A stretch of 41,818 nt of DNA from Streptomyces benahoarensis (GCF_007280575.1 NZ_VKJP01000015.1:1-41818), one strand, 5' to 3'; shown: positions 33,941-41,818, numbered from the stretch's first letter. The notes: a model not told the origin generated them from the letters alone. Numbers and translations are program-made.

Positions 33941-34609
33941 TTAAGCAACCGCCGACGCAGCCGTCTGCTCGCCGGCGTCGGCAAGCAGACGGCTAATCAG
34001 GTCATGGCCTGACGCAGACGCGGGCAGTCCGTACGCCGAGGCGAAGACGGCAACCTGCTGCGCCAGAGACCGCAGATCAACAAGACCGAGACGTGCAGCG
34101 TCGGCCACCACGCCCCCGACATGGCCGCCGTCCAAGCCGGTGTGCAGCAGGTCTGTGATGGTCCGTCCGACTGTGGTGACCGGCAGGCCGTCAACGACAG
34201 TGATCTGTGCAGGGTCTGGCCTGGGCTCATTGTGCACGCGCACCCCTGCCTCCACCGTGCCGCGGGCTCCGGCGGACATCTCCACCGTCCCGACGGGTAG
34301 ATCTCCCAGCCCGTGCAGGAGACATGCCGAACTGTGAGAGATAACACCGGAGTTGCCTGCCTTTCGCCGCCAGGCGGGCTTGCCCGGTTCCAGCCGGAGC
34401 CAGGCCACCTTGATGTCCAGGTGCGGAGGCAGAGGTGCTCCGGCGAGCTGGAACACGTACGCTCCAGCCTCCACCAGCACGCCCGACTGGACGAGACCGC
34501 CGAAACAGGCCGCGCCCACACCGGCCTGTTCAGCCTGCTCGGTGGTGACCAGGCCCCACTGCTCTGCTGTCACCCGGCTCAGTTTCACCAGCGCATCGAC
34601 GTAATCCAC
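33941..34609 (-). CDS. abiEi: AbiEi-type antitoxin/regulator
   Basis: 222 residues; GTG at 34609 (VDYVDALVKLSRVTAEQWGL) is chosen as the family start. The N-terminal winged helix (LVTTEQAEQAGVGAACFGGL, then LVEAGAYVFQL) is followed by the AbiEi C-terminal domain (VISHSSACLLHGLGDLPVGT and TVGRTITDLLHTGLDGGHVG). Relatives bind their own promoter and neutralise AbiEii. It is encoded 119 bases upstream of the toxin on the same strand; such pairs usually overlap, so the gap is unusual. Together they form a type IV toxin-antitoxin/phage-defence pair. Confidence 0.85.
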   Translation of the reverse strand: MDYVDALVKLSRVTAEQWGLVTTEQAEQAGVGAACFGGLVQSGVLVEAGAYVFQLAGAPLPPHLDIKVAWLRLEPGKPAWRRKAGNSGVISHSSACLLHGLGDLPVGTVEMSAGARGTVEAGVRVHNEPRPDPAQITVVDGLPVTTVGRTITDLLHTGLDGGHVGGVVADAARLGLVDLRSLAQQVAVFASAYGLPASASGHDLISRLLADAGEQTAASAVA

Positions 34610-34722
34610 CTGCCCATCATCGCAGCCGCGCCTCGGCCGCCGCCGGGCCCGCAGGCGAAGCCGGGGTCTGACCACCTTCGCCATGGCTGGCTCAGCGCCG
34701 CCCCTTCGCGGGAGCACGCTGA

Positions 34723-35391
34723 TTACGGCAGCTCGTTCTCAGCGTCTTCTGTAAGGCCGAGCTCTTCGTCAGTGAAGGGCTCGCCCAGGTCGGGCATGGC
34801 GAAGAGAGAGCCGGTCCCGGTGGTGGTCTCTATGAACCTGACGAACCGGTCGACAGGGCGGTGCACCTGCTCGCTTTTTAACGATGCACGGCATGCACGG
34901 CAGCGCCACGGACGCTTCAGGATGGTCCACTGAGCTCGTGTGCACGAGGAACATGTCACGAAGTACGTGGAGGGCCCGAAGGGGGTCTCCCAGTTCGCGT
35001 ATCCACAGCGGGGGCGATGACCAGTCTCGGTCCGATCGGAGGCCAGGGACGGCCTGCCCAGGACCACGAACTCACCGCCAGGCCATCGGCAGGCGCAGGA
35101 GGTCTCGCACCGGCATGCGCGAATGCGGGCCAGCTCCTTCGTCTTCTCGACGCGCGGTACCCCAGGGCCCTTGACCTCGATCCACGTGCCCAGTTCGGGC
35201 AGCCAGAAGTCAGGGACGTAGAGGGCGCCAGAGGCAAGAGTGACCGTTTCCGGTTCGTATTCCCACCGGATGCGATTGCTGTCGAGGGTCGCTGCCCAGT
35301 CAGCTTCGAGCCGGGACCGGAACGTGATGTCGCCGTAGGAGGTCGCGATGGCATCCATGGACGGGCCGGGGCTGTCGGGAACGCTGATCAA
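34723..35391 (-). CDS. PD-(D/E)XK-like nuclease with zinc-ribbon cysteines
   Basis: 222 residues; TTG at 35391 has a perfect AGGAG six bases upstream (an internal ATG at 35358 is the alternative). The first half reads DITFRSRLEADWAATLDS, then YVPDFWLPELGTWIEVKGPG. This is an acidic helix followed by the P-D...E-x-K core of restriction-like nucleases, close to phage-type Holliday/T7-like endonucleases. Then come a Cys cluster (CRCETSCACRW) and two C-x-x-C pairs (CSSC, CRAC) that probably bind zinc. It sits 5' of the AbiE pair on the same strand and may be a defence or recombination nuclease. Confidence 0.7.
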   Translation of the reverse strand: MISVPDSPGPSMDAIATSYGDITFRSRLEADWAATLDSNRIRWEYEPETVTLASGALYVPDFWLPELGTWIEVKGPGVPRVEKTKELARIRACRCETSCACRWPGGEFVVLGRPSLASDRTETGHRPRCGYANWETPFGPSTYFVTCSSCTRAQWTILKRPWRCRACRASLKSEQVHRPVDRFVRFIETTTGTGSLFAMPDLGEPFTDEELGLTEDAENELP

Positions 35392-35649
35392 ACCGGGCTC
35401 CTGTCCCTACGCTGCGAGGGTGCCGATTATGCCGGTCGTCGGCCGAGGCAAGACGGCGAACCCGGCGCTCGGCGGGCGGGCGGCATCGCGGCCTACGAGA
35501 GCGATCCGACACGGCAGGAGCCGGCTGGGGCATGCAGCACGCGGACGCCGTCGGCAATAACGCGATGCGCCGTGGCCGGATCAACCTCGTCCCTCCAGCC
35601 CGGCACGGTAGACATGAGCGCCATGCGATGGCCGACGAGGGAGTAAAGG

Positions 35650-36420
35650 ATGCACGCGCTGCTGCTTGCTGTGCTGGCGGCCATCGCCGGGACGGCCTGG
35701 TACTGGAACAGGTTTCCCGGCAAGTGGGTCTTCCCGTTCAGCCCCGAGTATGCGGACAGGCGGGCACAGCTCACAAAGTTCCGTCGGAACCTGCGCGCCG
35801 TGGACAAAGAGGCCGCCCAGGCCGAGAGGTCTGCCAGGGAGAGGGCCAACGCGGAAGAGGCAAAGTACCAGCAGGACGTCCGGGAGCTGGAGAACGAGAT
35901 CGCGGGGCTGCTCCGCCCAGGCACCGGAAGGTGCGTGAAAGGTCCGATCGGCGACATCACCGTATACGAGCATGCAGTGAAGATGGCCGGCCAGACCCCG
36001 GCTGTCATCCAGCTCGCCGGGCTGAAGGCCGAGTTCAGGTCCGACCCCACATACATGATCGACCTGACGGAGCCCAGCGGCCGGACCCATCGGGCAAGGT
36101 ACCCCAGCCGCCGCGAGGCGGACGGCGAGGAGACCCCGTTCTTCACTGCGGAGCAGCTGAGCGACTTCACACTCGACATCCTGAATGCGGCAGCAGACGA
36201 GCATGATTTCCGGACACACCGGGAAGCACGCCTGCCACATGCCCGGAAGGAACTCGAAACGGCACAGAGGAACACCGCTTCCCGAGACGAAGCGCTCAAG
36301 AACCTTCAGAACGTCTGTGCCTGGCAGAAGAACAACCCCCGCCGGAAGACAGCCCTTGCCGAGCTGGACGAGGAACGCCGCCGATGGCAGCAGCTCACCG
36401 GGAAGATGCCCCCGCGGTAA
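35650..36420 (+). CDS. membrane-anchored coiled-coil protein
   Basis: 256 residues; ATG at 35650 follows GGAGTAAAGG. One N-terminal membrane span (LLLAVLAAIAGTAWYW) is followed by a Lys/Glu/Arg-rich coiled coil (residues about 45-90). A small globular domain (GPIGDITVYEHAVKMAGQTP ... FTAEQLSDFTLDIL) and a second coiled coil to the end (RKELETAQRNTASRDEALK) complete it. This layout resembles cytoplasmic-facing scaffold proteins but I recognise no family. It is monocistronic; the next gene downstream is on the other strand. Confidence 0.7.
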   Translation: MHALLLAVLAAIAGTAWYWNRFPGKWVFPFSPEYADRRAQLTKFRRNLRAVDKEAAQAERSARERANAEEAKYQQDVRELENEIAGLLRPGTGRCVKGPIGDITVYEHAVKMAGQTPAVIQLAGLKAEFRSDPTYMIDLTEPSGRTHRARYPSRREADGEETPFFTAEQLSDFTLDILNAAADEHDFRTHREARLPHARKELETAQRNTASRDEALKNLQNVCAWQKNNPRRKTALAELDEERRRWQQLTGKMPPR

Positions 36421-36479
36421 GTGCCGACCGGCCGGTGTCTCTTGTCTCTTGCGCCCCGTCGATGCCGACGTGCGATGCC

Positions 36480-36681
36480 TGATGCCTATGGGCTCAGGAG
36501 ACAGCGTGCGCGCTGTACTCGCCGCCGTACTTCCCCTCGTCGCCGCCCGCACAGCCAGACCGTCAGCGCCCGCACTCTGCAGGCCGCCGTCGACGCCTTC
36601 CCGGGCCTGCGCGATGTCCGGCAGCGCGGACAGCCCCACTGCCGCGGCCGTTGCTGCTGCGACGAAACGCCGCCTGTCCAC
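36480..36681 (-). pseudogene. 5' fragment of an XRE/TPR-type regulator
   Basis: GTG at 36681 has AAGGAGGAGG upstream and starts VDRRRFVAAATAAAVGLSAL, then PDIAQAREGVDGG. This is the signature linker (D-R-R-x-F-x-A-A ... L-P-D) at the start of the TPR half of Streptomyces regulators of this class. After about 65 residues it runs into the antisense of the coiled-coil gene, so the rest is missing. Confidence 0.4.
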
Positions 36682-36816
36682 GTCCGCCTCCTCCTTGCCC
36701 AGGCCGCCCCGGTAACCGCGAGACGGCCACCGCCCACCGCACATCCCCCACGCTTAGCCCGTAGGCGGCAGCAGGGGATACACCGTCAGCACCCGGGGTG
36801 CGTGGTCCCGGTGGAC

Positions 36817-37131
36817 ATGCGACCGGGAGGGTGCGGCGAGACGGGGACGACCCGGGGCGATCAGCATGACGACCTCGCCGAGCACCGGGCTGCCCGTCAC
36901 CAGCAAGAGGCCCACCACGGCGTCCTAGTCACCGACGCGGTCACCGTGCTCGGCGACGCCCCAGAGGTGCTCCGGCTCCTGGACGGGGTCGTCACGGGCA
37001 TCGACACCAACACCCACCGCGGCGCGGCCTGCGTGACGCCGGAGGACGCCGAGCGCGCGCTACGCGCCTGGTGCCACCAGCTGACCTCACTCCTTCCCCG
37101 GCCAGCCGGCTCAGTGACGCCGTTCGACTGA
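36817..37131 (+). CDS. hypothetical protein
   Basis: 104 residues from ATG 36817 (GTG at 36802 also possible). The well-supported coding part reads HGVLVTDAVTVLGDAPEVLR, then LLDGVVTGIDTNTHRG and CVTPEDAERALRAWCHQL, with strong third-position G/C. No membrane span and no recognised family. The end overlaps a second small frame that continues past it. Confidence 0.5.
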   Translation: MRPGGCGETGTTRGDQHDDLAEHRAARHQQEAHHGVLVTDAVTVLGDAPEVLRLLDGVVTGIDTNTHRGAACVTPEDAERALRAWCHQLTSLLPRPAGSVTPFD

Positions 37132-37223
37132 GACTGGGCGCCGCGGACCATATCTGCGAGCACGAGCGGCGCGGCCCGGTTGTGTCCCCCGAACTGGACG
37201 CGCTCGCCCCGCCGACACCCTGA
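37071..37223 (+). CDS. possible small protein overlapping the previous gene
   Basis: A 50-codon frame from GTG 37071 reads RLSDAVRLRLGAADHICEHE, then RRGPVVSPELDALAPPTP. The part beyond 37131 has coding-like third positions. It could be the natural end of the upstream gene after a frameshift. Confidence 0.25.
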   Translation: MPPADLTPSPASRLSDAVRLRLGAADHICEHERRGPVVSPELDALAPPTP

Positions 37224-37361
37224 CAACCGTACGGGCGCGACGACCTGCAGCCGTTCGTCGCACGGCCACGGCCCTCGACGCCGGGGGCCGCGGCCGTGTA
37301 CGGGCGGGCCGCCGCCCGCGCCGCACCGTCTCCGGGCGGTCGTCTGGGGCGGCGGTCGGCG

Positions 37362-38264
37362 TCATCCCGGAGCACCCGCTACGGAAGGTACGGACGGGAG
37401 GGAGATCCGCTGCCCTTCGGGGCCGACGTCCACGCGCAGGTCCCGCCAGTGGGCGGCGTCCGCGACGGCCGGCCAGCCCAGAACGTCGTAGCCGAGAGGC
37501 ATGCGTTGGCCGCGGGTGCGCATGAACTCCACCCGCCCGACGAAACATCCTTGCGCCGTCCCGGGGCCGGTGCTCTCCAGTCGCAGCAGCAGGTCCCAGC
37601 CGAGCGGGCTGTCCAGGGGGACGACCAGGACGCCTCGGGGCGCGAGCTGGTCCAGCCATGCCTGGGGAATACGGCGCACGGAGGCGGTGGCGACGATGCG
37701 ATCGTACGGGCAGTCGGCGAGGTGGCCGAGCTCTCCGTCGCCGGTGACGACGTGCGGGCGCAGGCCCAGCTCGGCGAGCCTCACGGCGGCCCCGGCGGCA
37801 AGCTGACCGTCGATCTCGATCGTTGTCACGTTCTCCCCCCCGACGCGGGCGGCCAGCAGCGCCGTGGTGTAGCCGGTGCCCGTTCCGACTTCCAGGGTCT
37901 TCTCGCCCGGCCGCGGTGCGAGATTCCGCAGCAGCTCGACGATCACCGCTGACGACGAGATGCTGGAGGTCAGCGCTCCCCGGGCGTCGTCGGTGGGCGC
38001 GACGGCCCCATCGTCGATCTGGGTGATCAGCGGATCGCCCGGAGCGTAGACGCGAGTCAGCCACGCGTGAGGGGCGGAGGCGCGGTCGATGAGGGTGTGC
38101 AGGCCGTCCGGCCTCGGCCGGTGCCACCACACCCGGTCAGGGACGAAGTGCTCCCTCGGGAGCGCGCTGAACGCATCGCGTAGCCAGGGGCAGCCGTCGA
38201 ACTCGCCGTAGCGGGCCATCTCCTCGGCACAGGCCCGGCGCAGGTCCTCGGCCGTCGCCGTCAC
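37362..38264 (-). CDS. PIMT-like protein O-methyltransferase
   Basis: 300 residues; GTG at 38264 (VTATAEDLRRACAEEMARYG). SAM-binding motif I is LEVGTGTGYTTALLAARVGG, then motif post-I VTTIEIDG, and motif II YDRIVATASVRRIP. Upstream SISSSAVIVELL matches the family's substrate-side motif, and a PREHFVP segment lies near the start. This is the protein-L-isoaspartate O-methyltransferase fold, which methylates aspartyl side chains. The C-terminal domain is longer than in housekeeping PIMT, as in RiPP-modifying homologues. A possible short peptide gene ends two bases before its start. Confidence 0.85.
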   Translation of the reverse strand: MTATAEDLRRACAEEMARYGEFDGCPWLRDAFSALPREHFVPDRVWWHRPRPDGLHTLIDRASAPHAWLTRVYAPGDPLITQIDDGAVAPTDDARGALTSSISSSAVIVELLRNLAPRPGEKTLEVGTGTGYTTALLAARVGGENVTTIEIDGQLAAGAAVRLAELGLRPHVVTGDGELGHLADCPYDRIVATASVRRIPQAWLDQLAPRGVLVVPLDSPLGWDLLLRLESTGPGTAQGCFVGRVEFMRTRGQRMPLGYDVLGWPAVADAAHWRDLRVDVGPEGQRISLPSVPSVAGAPG

Positions 38265-38266
38265 CG

Positions 38267-38394
38267 CTAGTCCTCGTCTTCCGGCTCGGGCACCGGGTTG
38301 CCCGGATCCCCGGGGAGGAGTAGGGGCCGCCGATCTGCCCGTCGCCCGACTGCCGGTCATCCCCTCGCACTGTCCCTGCATGACGATGACGCAT
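38267..38394 (-). CDS. possible RiPP precursor gene coupled to PIMT-like gene (frame break)
   Basis: ATG at 38394 has AAGGAG eight bases upstream and reads MRHRHAGTVRGDDRQSGDGQ, then IGGPYSSPG. After the run CCCCGGGG (about 38306-38315) a different frame gives DPGNPVPEPEDED and stops at TAG 38267-38269, two bases before the methyltransferase GTG. One added base in the homopolymer joins both into about 42 residues with an acidic, Gly/Pro-rich tail. The arrangement (short peptide plus PIMT homologue only) resembles imiditide loci. Alternatively the methyltransferase frame itself continues upstream. Confidence 0.4.
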
Positions 38395-38928
38395 ACGCCA
38401 TTCTCCTTCGCTCGCCCTCCGCTCACCGTAGAGCCTCGGCGGGAGGCAGTGGGAGCAATTCTCGCTACCTGAACGGGTGTTGCATTCGACGGATACGCGC
38501 TGAGGCGTTGCCGGAGGGCGGCTCACCGGAGCGTCCGGCTGGCCCTCGCCGGGAGTTGGCACACCCTCCGGGCCCCCGAGAAGTGGTGTGCGCCCGGACT
38601 CCAACAGCGTCACGATGCCGTCGGCCTGCGCGCGTGCGCGATCCCTACCGCGGCCAGGGACTGGAAGGCCAGTGGCTACGCCCTGGTGGCGGCTGCCACG
38701 GCCCCCTTGCAGTTCGCCTCGGCACTGCGCGGCTCGGTGCATACCCTGCGTCTTCCTACGCATCAGGGCGGACGTTTCGCGCGACGCCGAACAGGGCCCA
38801 TCCCACTGTCACTCGGGCACGCGGCTGATCCCGGTGTAGAGCACGAGCCCGGGGTCGTCGAAGGGGTGCAGTCGCCGACCACCCCTCAAACAGTGCGGGC
38901 ACAGAGAACAGTTCCTCCTCTCTGCTCG
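38395..38928. other. no gene recognised
   Basis: Several overlapping frames are open on both strands, but none combines a ribosome site with consistent coding bias. The promoter of the peptide/methyltransferase pair should lie at its left end. Confidence 0.3.
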
Positions 38929-39390
38929 TCAGACGGCGAGGGAGCGGATGCGGTGGGGGTCGACGACAGTGATGTCCCGCATGAAGGTGCGGGGCTGGAT
39001 GGTGAGGTCGCCGAGCCGCCTTTCGGGACCGATGCGGGACATTTCGTCGTGGAAGGTGATCAGGGCCTGGCGTGCTTCGCCGGGGTCGTCGACGAGGACG
39101 AGCCGGGGGACTTCGAGCAGGGCTTCGAGGTGGCCGGGGCGACCTGCACCAACGGTGCGGTCGGCGACGGCGAGGAAGCCGACGACGCGGTATTCGGTGC
39201 GGGAGGGCTCGGTCTCGGTGGAAACGTAGGGAATGCCGTCGTTCCAACGGCGTTCCCAGAGACGGTGGGTTTCGAGGATCCGTCCGGGGGCGTAGTCGCC
39301 GTTGGGCATGCGCAGGCTGTACAGGGCGCGCAGATCGATGCCCTGGGCAGGGATCCGGCCGGGCATGCGGACGATGAGATTGCGCAGCAC
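38929..39390 (-). CDS. conserved hypothetical protein
   Basis: 153 residues from GTG 39390. Coding-like sequence (LLARAADLLSQALRRRRNSL) extends in frame further upstream to a TGA near 39540 without a good start, so the N-terminus may be longer or lost. A landmark segment is IDLRALYSLRMPNGDYAPGR. A diverged partner of this segment occurs at 41194-41424 (LDMHTLYTVRAPNGALCPGR), so the two are paralogous fragments or relatives. No membrane span; function unknown. Confidence 0.55.
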   Translation of the reverse strand: MLRNLIVRMPGRIPAQGIDLRALYSLRMPNGDYAPGRILETHRLWERRWNDGIPYVSTETEPSRTEYRVVGFLAVADRTVGAGRPGHLEALLEVPRLVLVDDPGEARQALITFHDEMSRIGPERRLGDLTIQPRTFMRDITVVDPHRIRSLAV

Positions 39391-39550
39391 CTTGACGCTG
39401 ACCCGCCGAGCTCCGGTGACGGGGTCGACGAGCGAGTTCCGGCGGCGGCGCAGGGCCTGGCTCAGCAGGTCGGCCGCGCGGGCCAGGAGCTGGCGGTCGG
39501 GATCGTTGACCTCGGCCCAGGGCGTCCGGCGGCGGCCCTTTCACGGATGA

Positions 39551-40213
39551 GCGCTGGCTTCTCCTCGCCGACCTGCGGGCGGAGCTAGGCCGAACCGCAC
39601 TACGCTGACGCCCGGCCGGCTCGCCGCACAGCAGCGGCTGCTCGGCCGAGCGTCGGCACTCCCGCCCCCAGGGCAGCCCTTCGCTCTCCCCGCCGACCTC
39701 GGGGCGCTCCTCAACCCCAAGGGAGCCAACGAGCAAGGTGGGTTCGAGGAGTGGGCGGAACAGCTCGCCGAGATCGCACGGCAGTCGCAGAAACGACTGG
39801 CGGACGCGGAGTCTGCTTCGGAACACCGGCAAGCCCCCCGATACGCCCAGCCGCGAGATACACAACCCTCCCAGGCGGCCGGCGCAGCAGCCACGCGAAC
39901 AGCACGACCAAGGGCCCAACCCTCACCCTGGCCCGGCACCCGGCCTGTAGGGCAGCGGCCCCGGCGTGCCGAGCTCTTGGTGGACATCGAGTTGAAGACC
40001 GAGGGGGTCGCGTGCCGCGTCGAGGGGCGCCCCTACGCAGGCATCGGTCGCTCGGTGGCTGATGCGCGCGTTGCCGCCGACCAGCTGAAAGAACTGGCGC
40101 GGCTGCATGCCGAAGACGACCTGAATGATCTGGCGACGGTGGCTGGGGTGGAGGAATCCCTCGCCACAATGACCGCGCTCGTACGGGCCTTGGAGGCATG
40201 GACTTCGCGATGA
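39551..40213 (+). pseudogene. open frame without start codon (unknown protein)
   Basis: The frame is open for about 220 codons to TGA 40213 with no ATG, GTG or TTG until TTG 39977. The first part contains FEEWAEQLAEIARQSQKRLA, then a low-complexity Pro/Arg linker. The end, LLVDIELKTEGVACRVEGRP and ADQLKELARLHAEDDLNDLA, looks like a small folded domain. Either the N-terminus is truncated or only the last 78 residues are made. Family not recognised. Confidence 0.4.
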
Positions 40214-40483
40214 AGAACAACATCGACCCGGTTCCAGGGTGGCCAGCAGGGGCGATCACCGCCCATAGGAGCCAGGGCCGCAGTCGAAGGAGAACAGCGC
40301 ACCGTGCGCTGGGCAAGATGCCCAGCGCACGGCTGGCGCGCACCAGTTGGCACTCGCCTTCACGGCGGGGCAGAGCTGGGAAGGTGAGAAGCTTGTCCAT
40401 CACGGCAAGCAGTTCATGGAGGACGCCAGTGAAGGAATCTGCCCCCCGACCGAGTCCAGCTGGCCAGGGACACAGCCGCCGCG
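40214..40483 (+). other. decayed coding stretch
   Basis: A frame reading QLALAFTAGQSWEGEKLVHH, then GKQFMEDASEG looks like coding. At about 40436 resemblance moves to the frame of the next gene (NLPPDRVQLARDTAAALCTL). The two probably once formed one protein. Confidence 0.35.
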
Positions 40484-41197
40484 TTGTGCACCCTCGATCC
40501 GGCTGACAAGCCTCGGCACCAGGCCCTGACCCGCCGATTGAACGATTCTGGCATCACCCAGGGCATGCACGTCGACGACATGCCGCGCCCTCGCTTGAAG
40601 TATTTGGGGTCGGGCGCGTCCCCTGCAGAGATCGCTAGGACCGTAGAGGAGAACTACACCTCGCTGTTCGGGGCACAGCTGAGCATGCTCGACTGGCCTC
40701 GGGACAAGCGCATTGAATACCAGCTGGGGAAGCTCCTGTTTCGCCTGGACGGCCCGCGCCTGCACGAGAAACCTGGAGAGCACAGGAAGGCCCTCGATCG
40801 ATGTGAGAGCCAGTTGCTGGAACTGTGCGACCTGCCCGGGCCCGCACCCCAGGCTCAGGCACGCACTGCCCTCTCTGCGTCAGCTCCTCATCCCGCTCAC
40901 GACGCCGCTGCCTCCGGGGACACGCTTCCTGGCGAGGCCGAGGAACTGCGCAAGGAGCTCGCTGAGGCTCACGCCCGCATAGCCGAACTCGAAGGCCAAC
41001 TCTCCCGCGGGCTCAACACTGTCACAGCACAGGAGGTACGGGCGCGTCTGGAGCAGAGGAGGATCGGACGGGGCGCCGACCGATCCGCTAGTACCCACCC
41101 CGCCCCTCCGGCCAGTGAGGCACGGACGCGAGAAGCTCACCAGCAGCCACGCGGCCCCGAACCCGGGTCCGACCCGTCCCCGGGCATGCACCCCTAG
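40484..41197 (+). CDS. hypothetical protein, probably 5'-truncated
   Basis: Up to 237 residues from TTG 40484. The first 130 residues are globular (HQALTRRLNDSGITQGMHVD, then YLGSGASPAEIARTVEENYT). A linker and a coiled coil (EAEELRKELAEAHARIAELE) follow, and a disordered Pro-rich tail ends it. TTG at 40484 has no ribosome site, and coding resemblance extends upstream through a frameshift near 40436. This is probably the remainder of a larger plasmid- or element-type protein. Family unknown. Confidence 0.45.
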   Translation: MCTLDPADKPRHQALTRRLNDSGITQGMHVDDMPRPRLKYLGSGASPAEIARTVEENYTSLFGAQLSMLDWPRDKRIEYQLGKLLFRLDGPRLHEKPGEHRKALDRCESQLLELCDLPGPAPQAQARTALSASAPHPAHDAAASGDTLPGEAEELRKELAEAHARIAELEGQLSRGLNTVTAQEVRARLEQRRIGRGADRSASTHPAPPASEARTREAHQQPRGPEPGSDPSPGMHP

Positions 41198-41424
41198 CGC
41201 AAGCGCAGGGCCAGGAGCCGACCCGGGCACAGGGCGCCGTTGGGCGCGCGCACGGTGTACAGGGTGTGCATGTCGAGTGCTTTCAACGGGATGCCACCGT
41301 AGAGACGGCCCGCCATGCGCTTGAGCGGGGAAGCGCGGCAGGCGATGGAAACGATTTCGGCCGTTCCCTTGTACGGCGCGGGCGCCGGGTGTGCGCCGCC
41401 GTCGTCGACGGTGCAGGTCACCAT
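41194..41424 (-). pseudogene. partial paralogue of the protein at 38929
   Basis: A 76-codon frame. The central part MAGRLYGGIPLKALDMHTLY and RAPNGALCPGRLLA parallels RMPGRIPAQGIDLRALYSLR and MPNGDYAPGRIL in the gene at 38929. It stops 30 residues later and its start (MVTCTVDDGG) is antisense to a PP2C-like fragment, so it is chimeric and truncated. Confidence 0.4.
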
Positions 41425-41667
41425 GCGGCAGTCGTCCGCTACGCCCAGGTGACGCCGCTGGTGATCACCCACATCGGCATGTCCATGGGCGGGCTGGCCG
41501 CACTGACCACCGCCGGACAGATGGCCCACGCCTACGACGTCCCGCCGCACGCCTCCGCCGTCTACGCCCGTATGGAGCCGGGCCAGCCCACCACGATCCA
41601 CTGGATCGGCGACTGCCGCGCCTACGCCTGGGACGGCGCCGCGCTCACGGACTCGGCGAGTACGGCC
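41374..41667 (+). pseudogene. PP2C-type phosphatase fragment
   Basis: The frame reads RVCAAVVDGAGHHAAVVRYA, then SMGGLAALTTAGQMAHAYDV and TTIHWIGDCRAYAWDGAALT. These correspond to the metal-binding V-V-D-G and the G-D-x-R-A-Y motif of PPM/PP2C phosphatases. No start codon is present and resemblance stops after 41667. Confidence 0.6.
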
Positions 41668-41689
41668 CACGCGTGCGCGAGTGGCTCCG

Positions 41690-41818
41690 CACGCGGATCT
41701 CCAGCACATCCACCTCGAACGACGCGAGGATGCCCCGCTCCACAGCCTCCATCAGCCCGAGTTCGTACAAGACGGGCCCATAGAACTCGACGTCGTCCAT
41801 CGACGCCACCAACCGCCC
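41690..41818 (-). pseudogene. DEAD/DEAH helicase fragment (runs off the window)
   Basis: Entering from the right edge on the minus strand, the frame reads RLVASMDDVEFYGPVLYELG, then LMEAVERGILASFEVDVLEI. This is the segment following the helicase core of the actinomycete helicase-associated-domain proteins (M-D-D-x-x-x-Y-G-P-V...A-x-x-R-G-x-L). It loses resemblance at about 41690, where it meets the PP2C fragment, so the gene is broken here. Confidence 0.5.

Noticed and set aside
35581-36744. 387-codon minus-strand frame over the coiled-coil gene
   Set aside because: Only its first approximately 65 codons resemble a real protein (regulator start at 36681); the rest is antisense to the gene at 35650.
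39541-39987. Minus-strand 148-codon frame
   Set aside because: Cys/Ser/Arg-rich composition without bias and opposite to a better plus-strand frame; ends exactly at the stop limiting the gene at 38929.
1-41818. CRISPR array
   Set aside because: No set of regularly spaced 25-40-base repeats was seen; the only short tandem repeat is the 12-bp array at 16964-17023.

Overview
High-GC DNA with actinomycete codon usage (strong G/C at third positions, many GTG starts, AGGAG-type ribosome sites) and families typical of Streptomyces. I infer a Streptomyces-like accessory region, such as a chromosome arm, linear plasmid or decayed integrative element. No rRNA, tRNA or CRISPR array was seen. The window is a mosaic: intact metabolic, regulatory and defence genes lie among insertion sequences (IS701, ISAzo13, IS6, IS3, IS5, Tn3 types) and many gene fragments.

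Layout. 1-1.6 kb: a secreted small protein and a HEPN-type Abi-like protein. 1.6-3.6 kb: an IS701-family transposase with a GNAT acetyltransferase between its terminal repeats. 4.2-7.2 kb: an MFS transporter divergent from a histidine/phenylalanine ammonia-lyase (HAL/PAL) homologue. 7.4-12.2 kb: transposon debris, including an ISAzo13-family transposase gene split by a group II intron with its reverse transcriptase/maturase. 12.1-16.8 kb: a truncated conjugation operon (VirB4-like ATPase, membrane proteins, TcpC/VirB8-like protein, P-loop fragment, sigma-like protein) with a palindrome-rich divergent control region. 17.6-19.3 kb: a possible short peptide and a second HAL/PAL homologue. 19.4-31.9 kb: a segment bounded by inverted IS6-family copies, carrying a coiled-coil protein, a LysR remnant, two convergent secreted S33 peptidases, and an MMPL transporter divergent from a two-component system. 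32-35.4 kb: a zinc-finger protein, an AbiEi/AbiEii toxin-antitoxin pair and a PD-(D/E)XK-like nuclease. 35.6-41.8 kb: a membrane-anchored coiled-coil protein, a PIMT-like methyltransferase with a possible peptide gene just upstream, and fragments of conserved actinomycete proteins.

Most notable: both HAL/PAL homologues lack the Ala-Ser-Gly triad that forms the MIO cofactor, by different deletions, and both sit in AT-rich promoter contexts. The second may be coupled to a short peptide gene. The PIMT-like gene has a two-gene arrangement resembling imiditide-type RiPP loci. Several reading frames are broken by single-base shifts; some are decay, others may be sequence errors, and this affects both peptide candidates.
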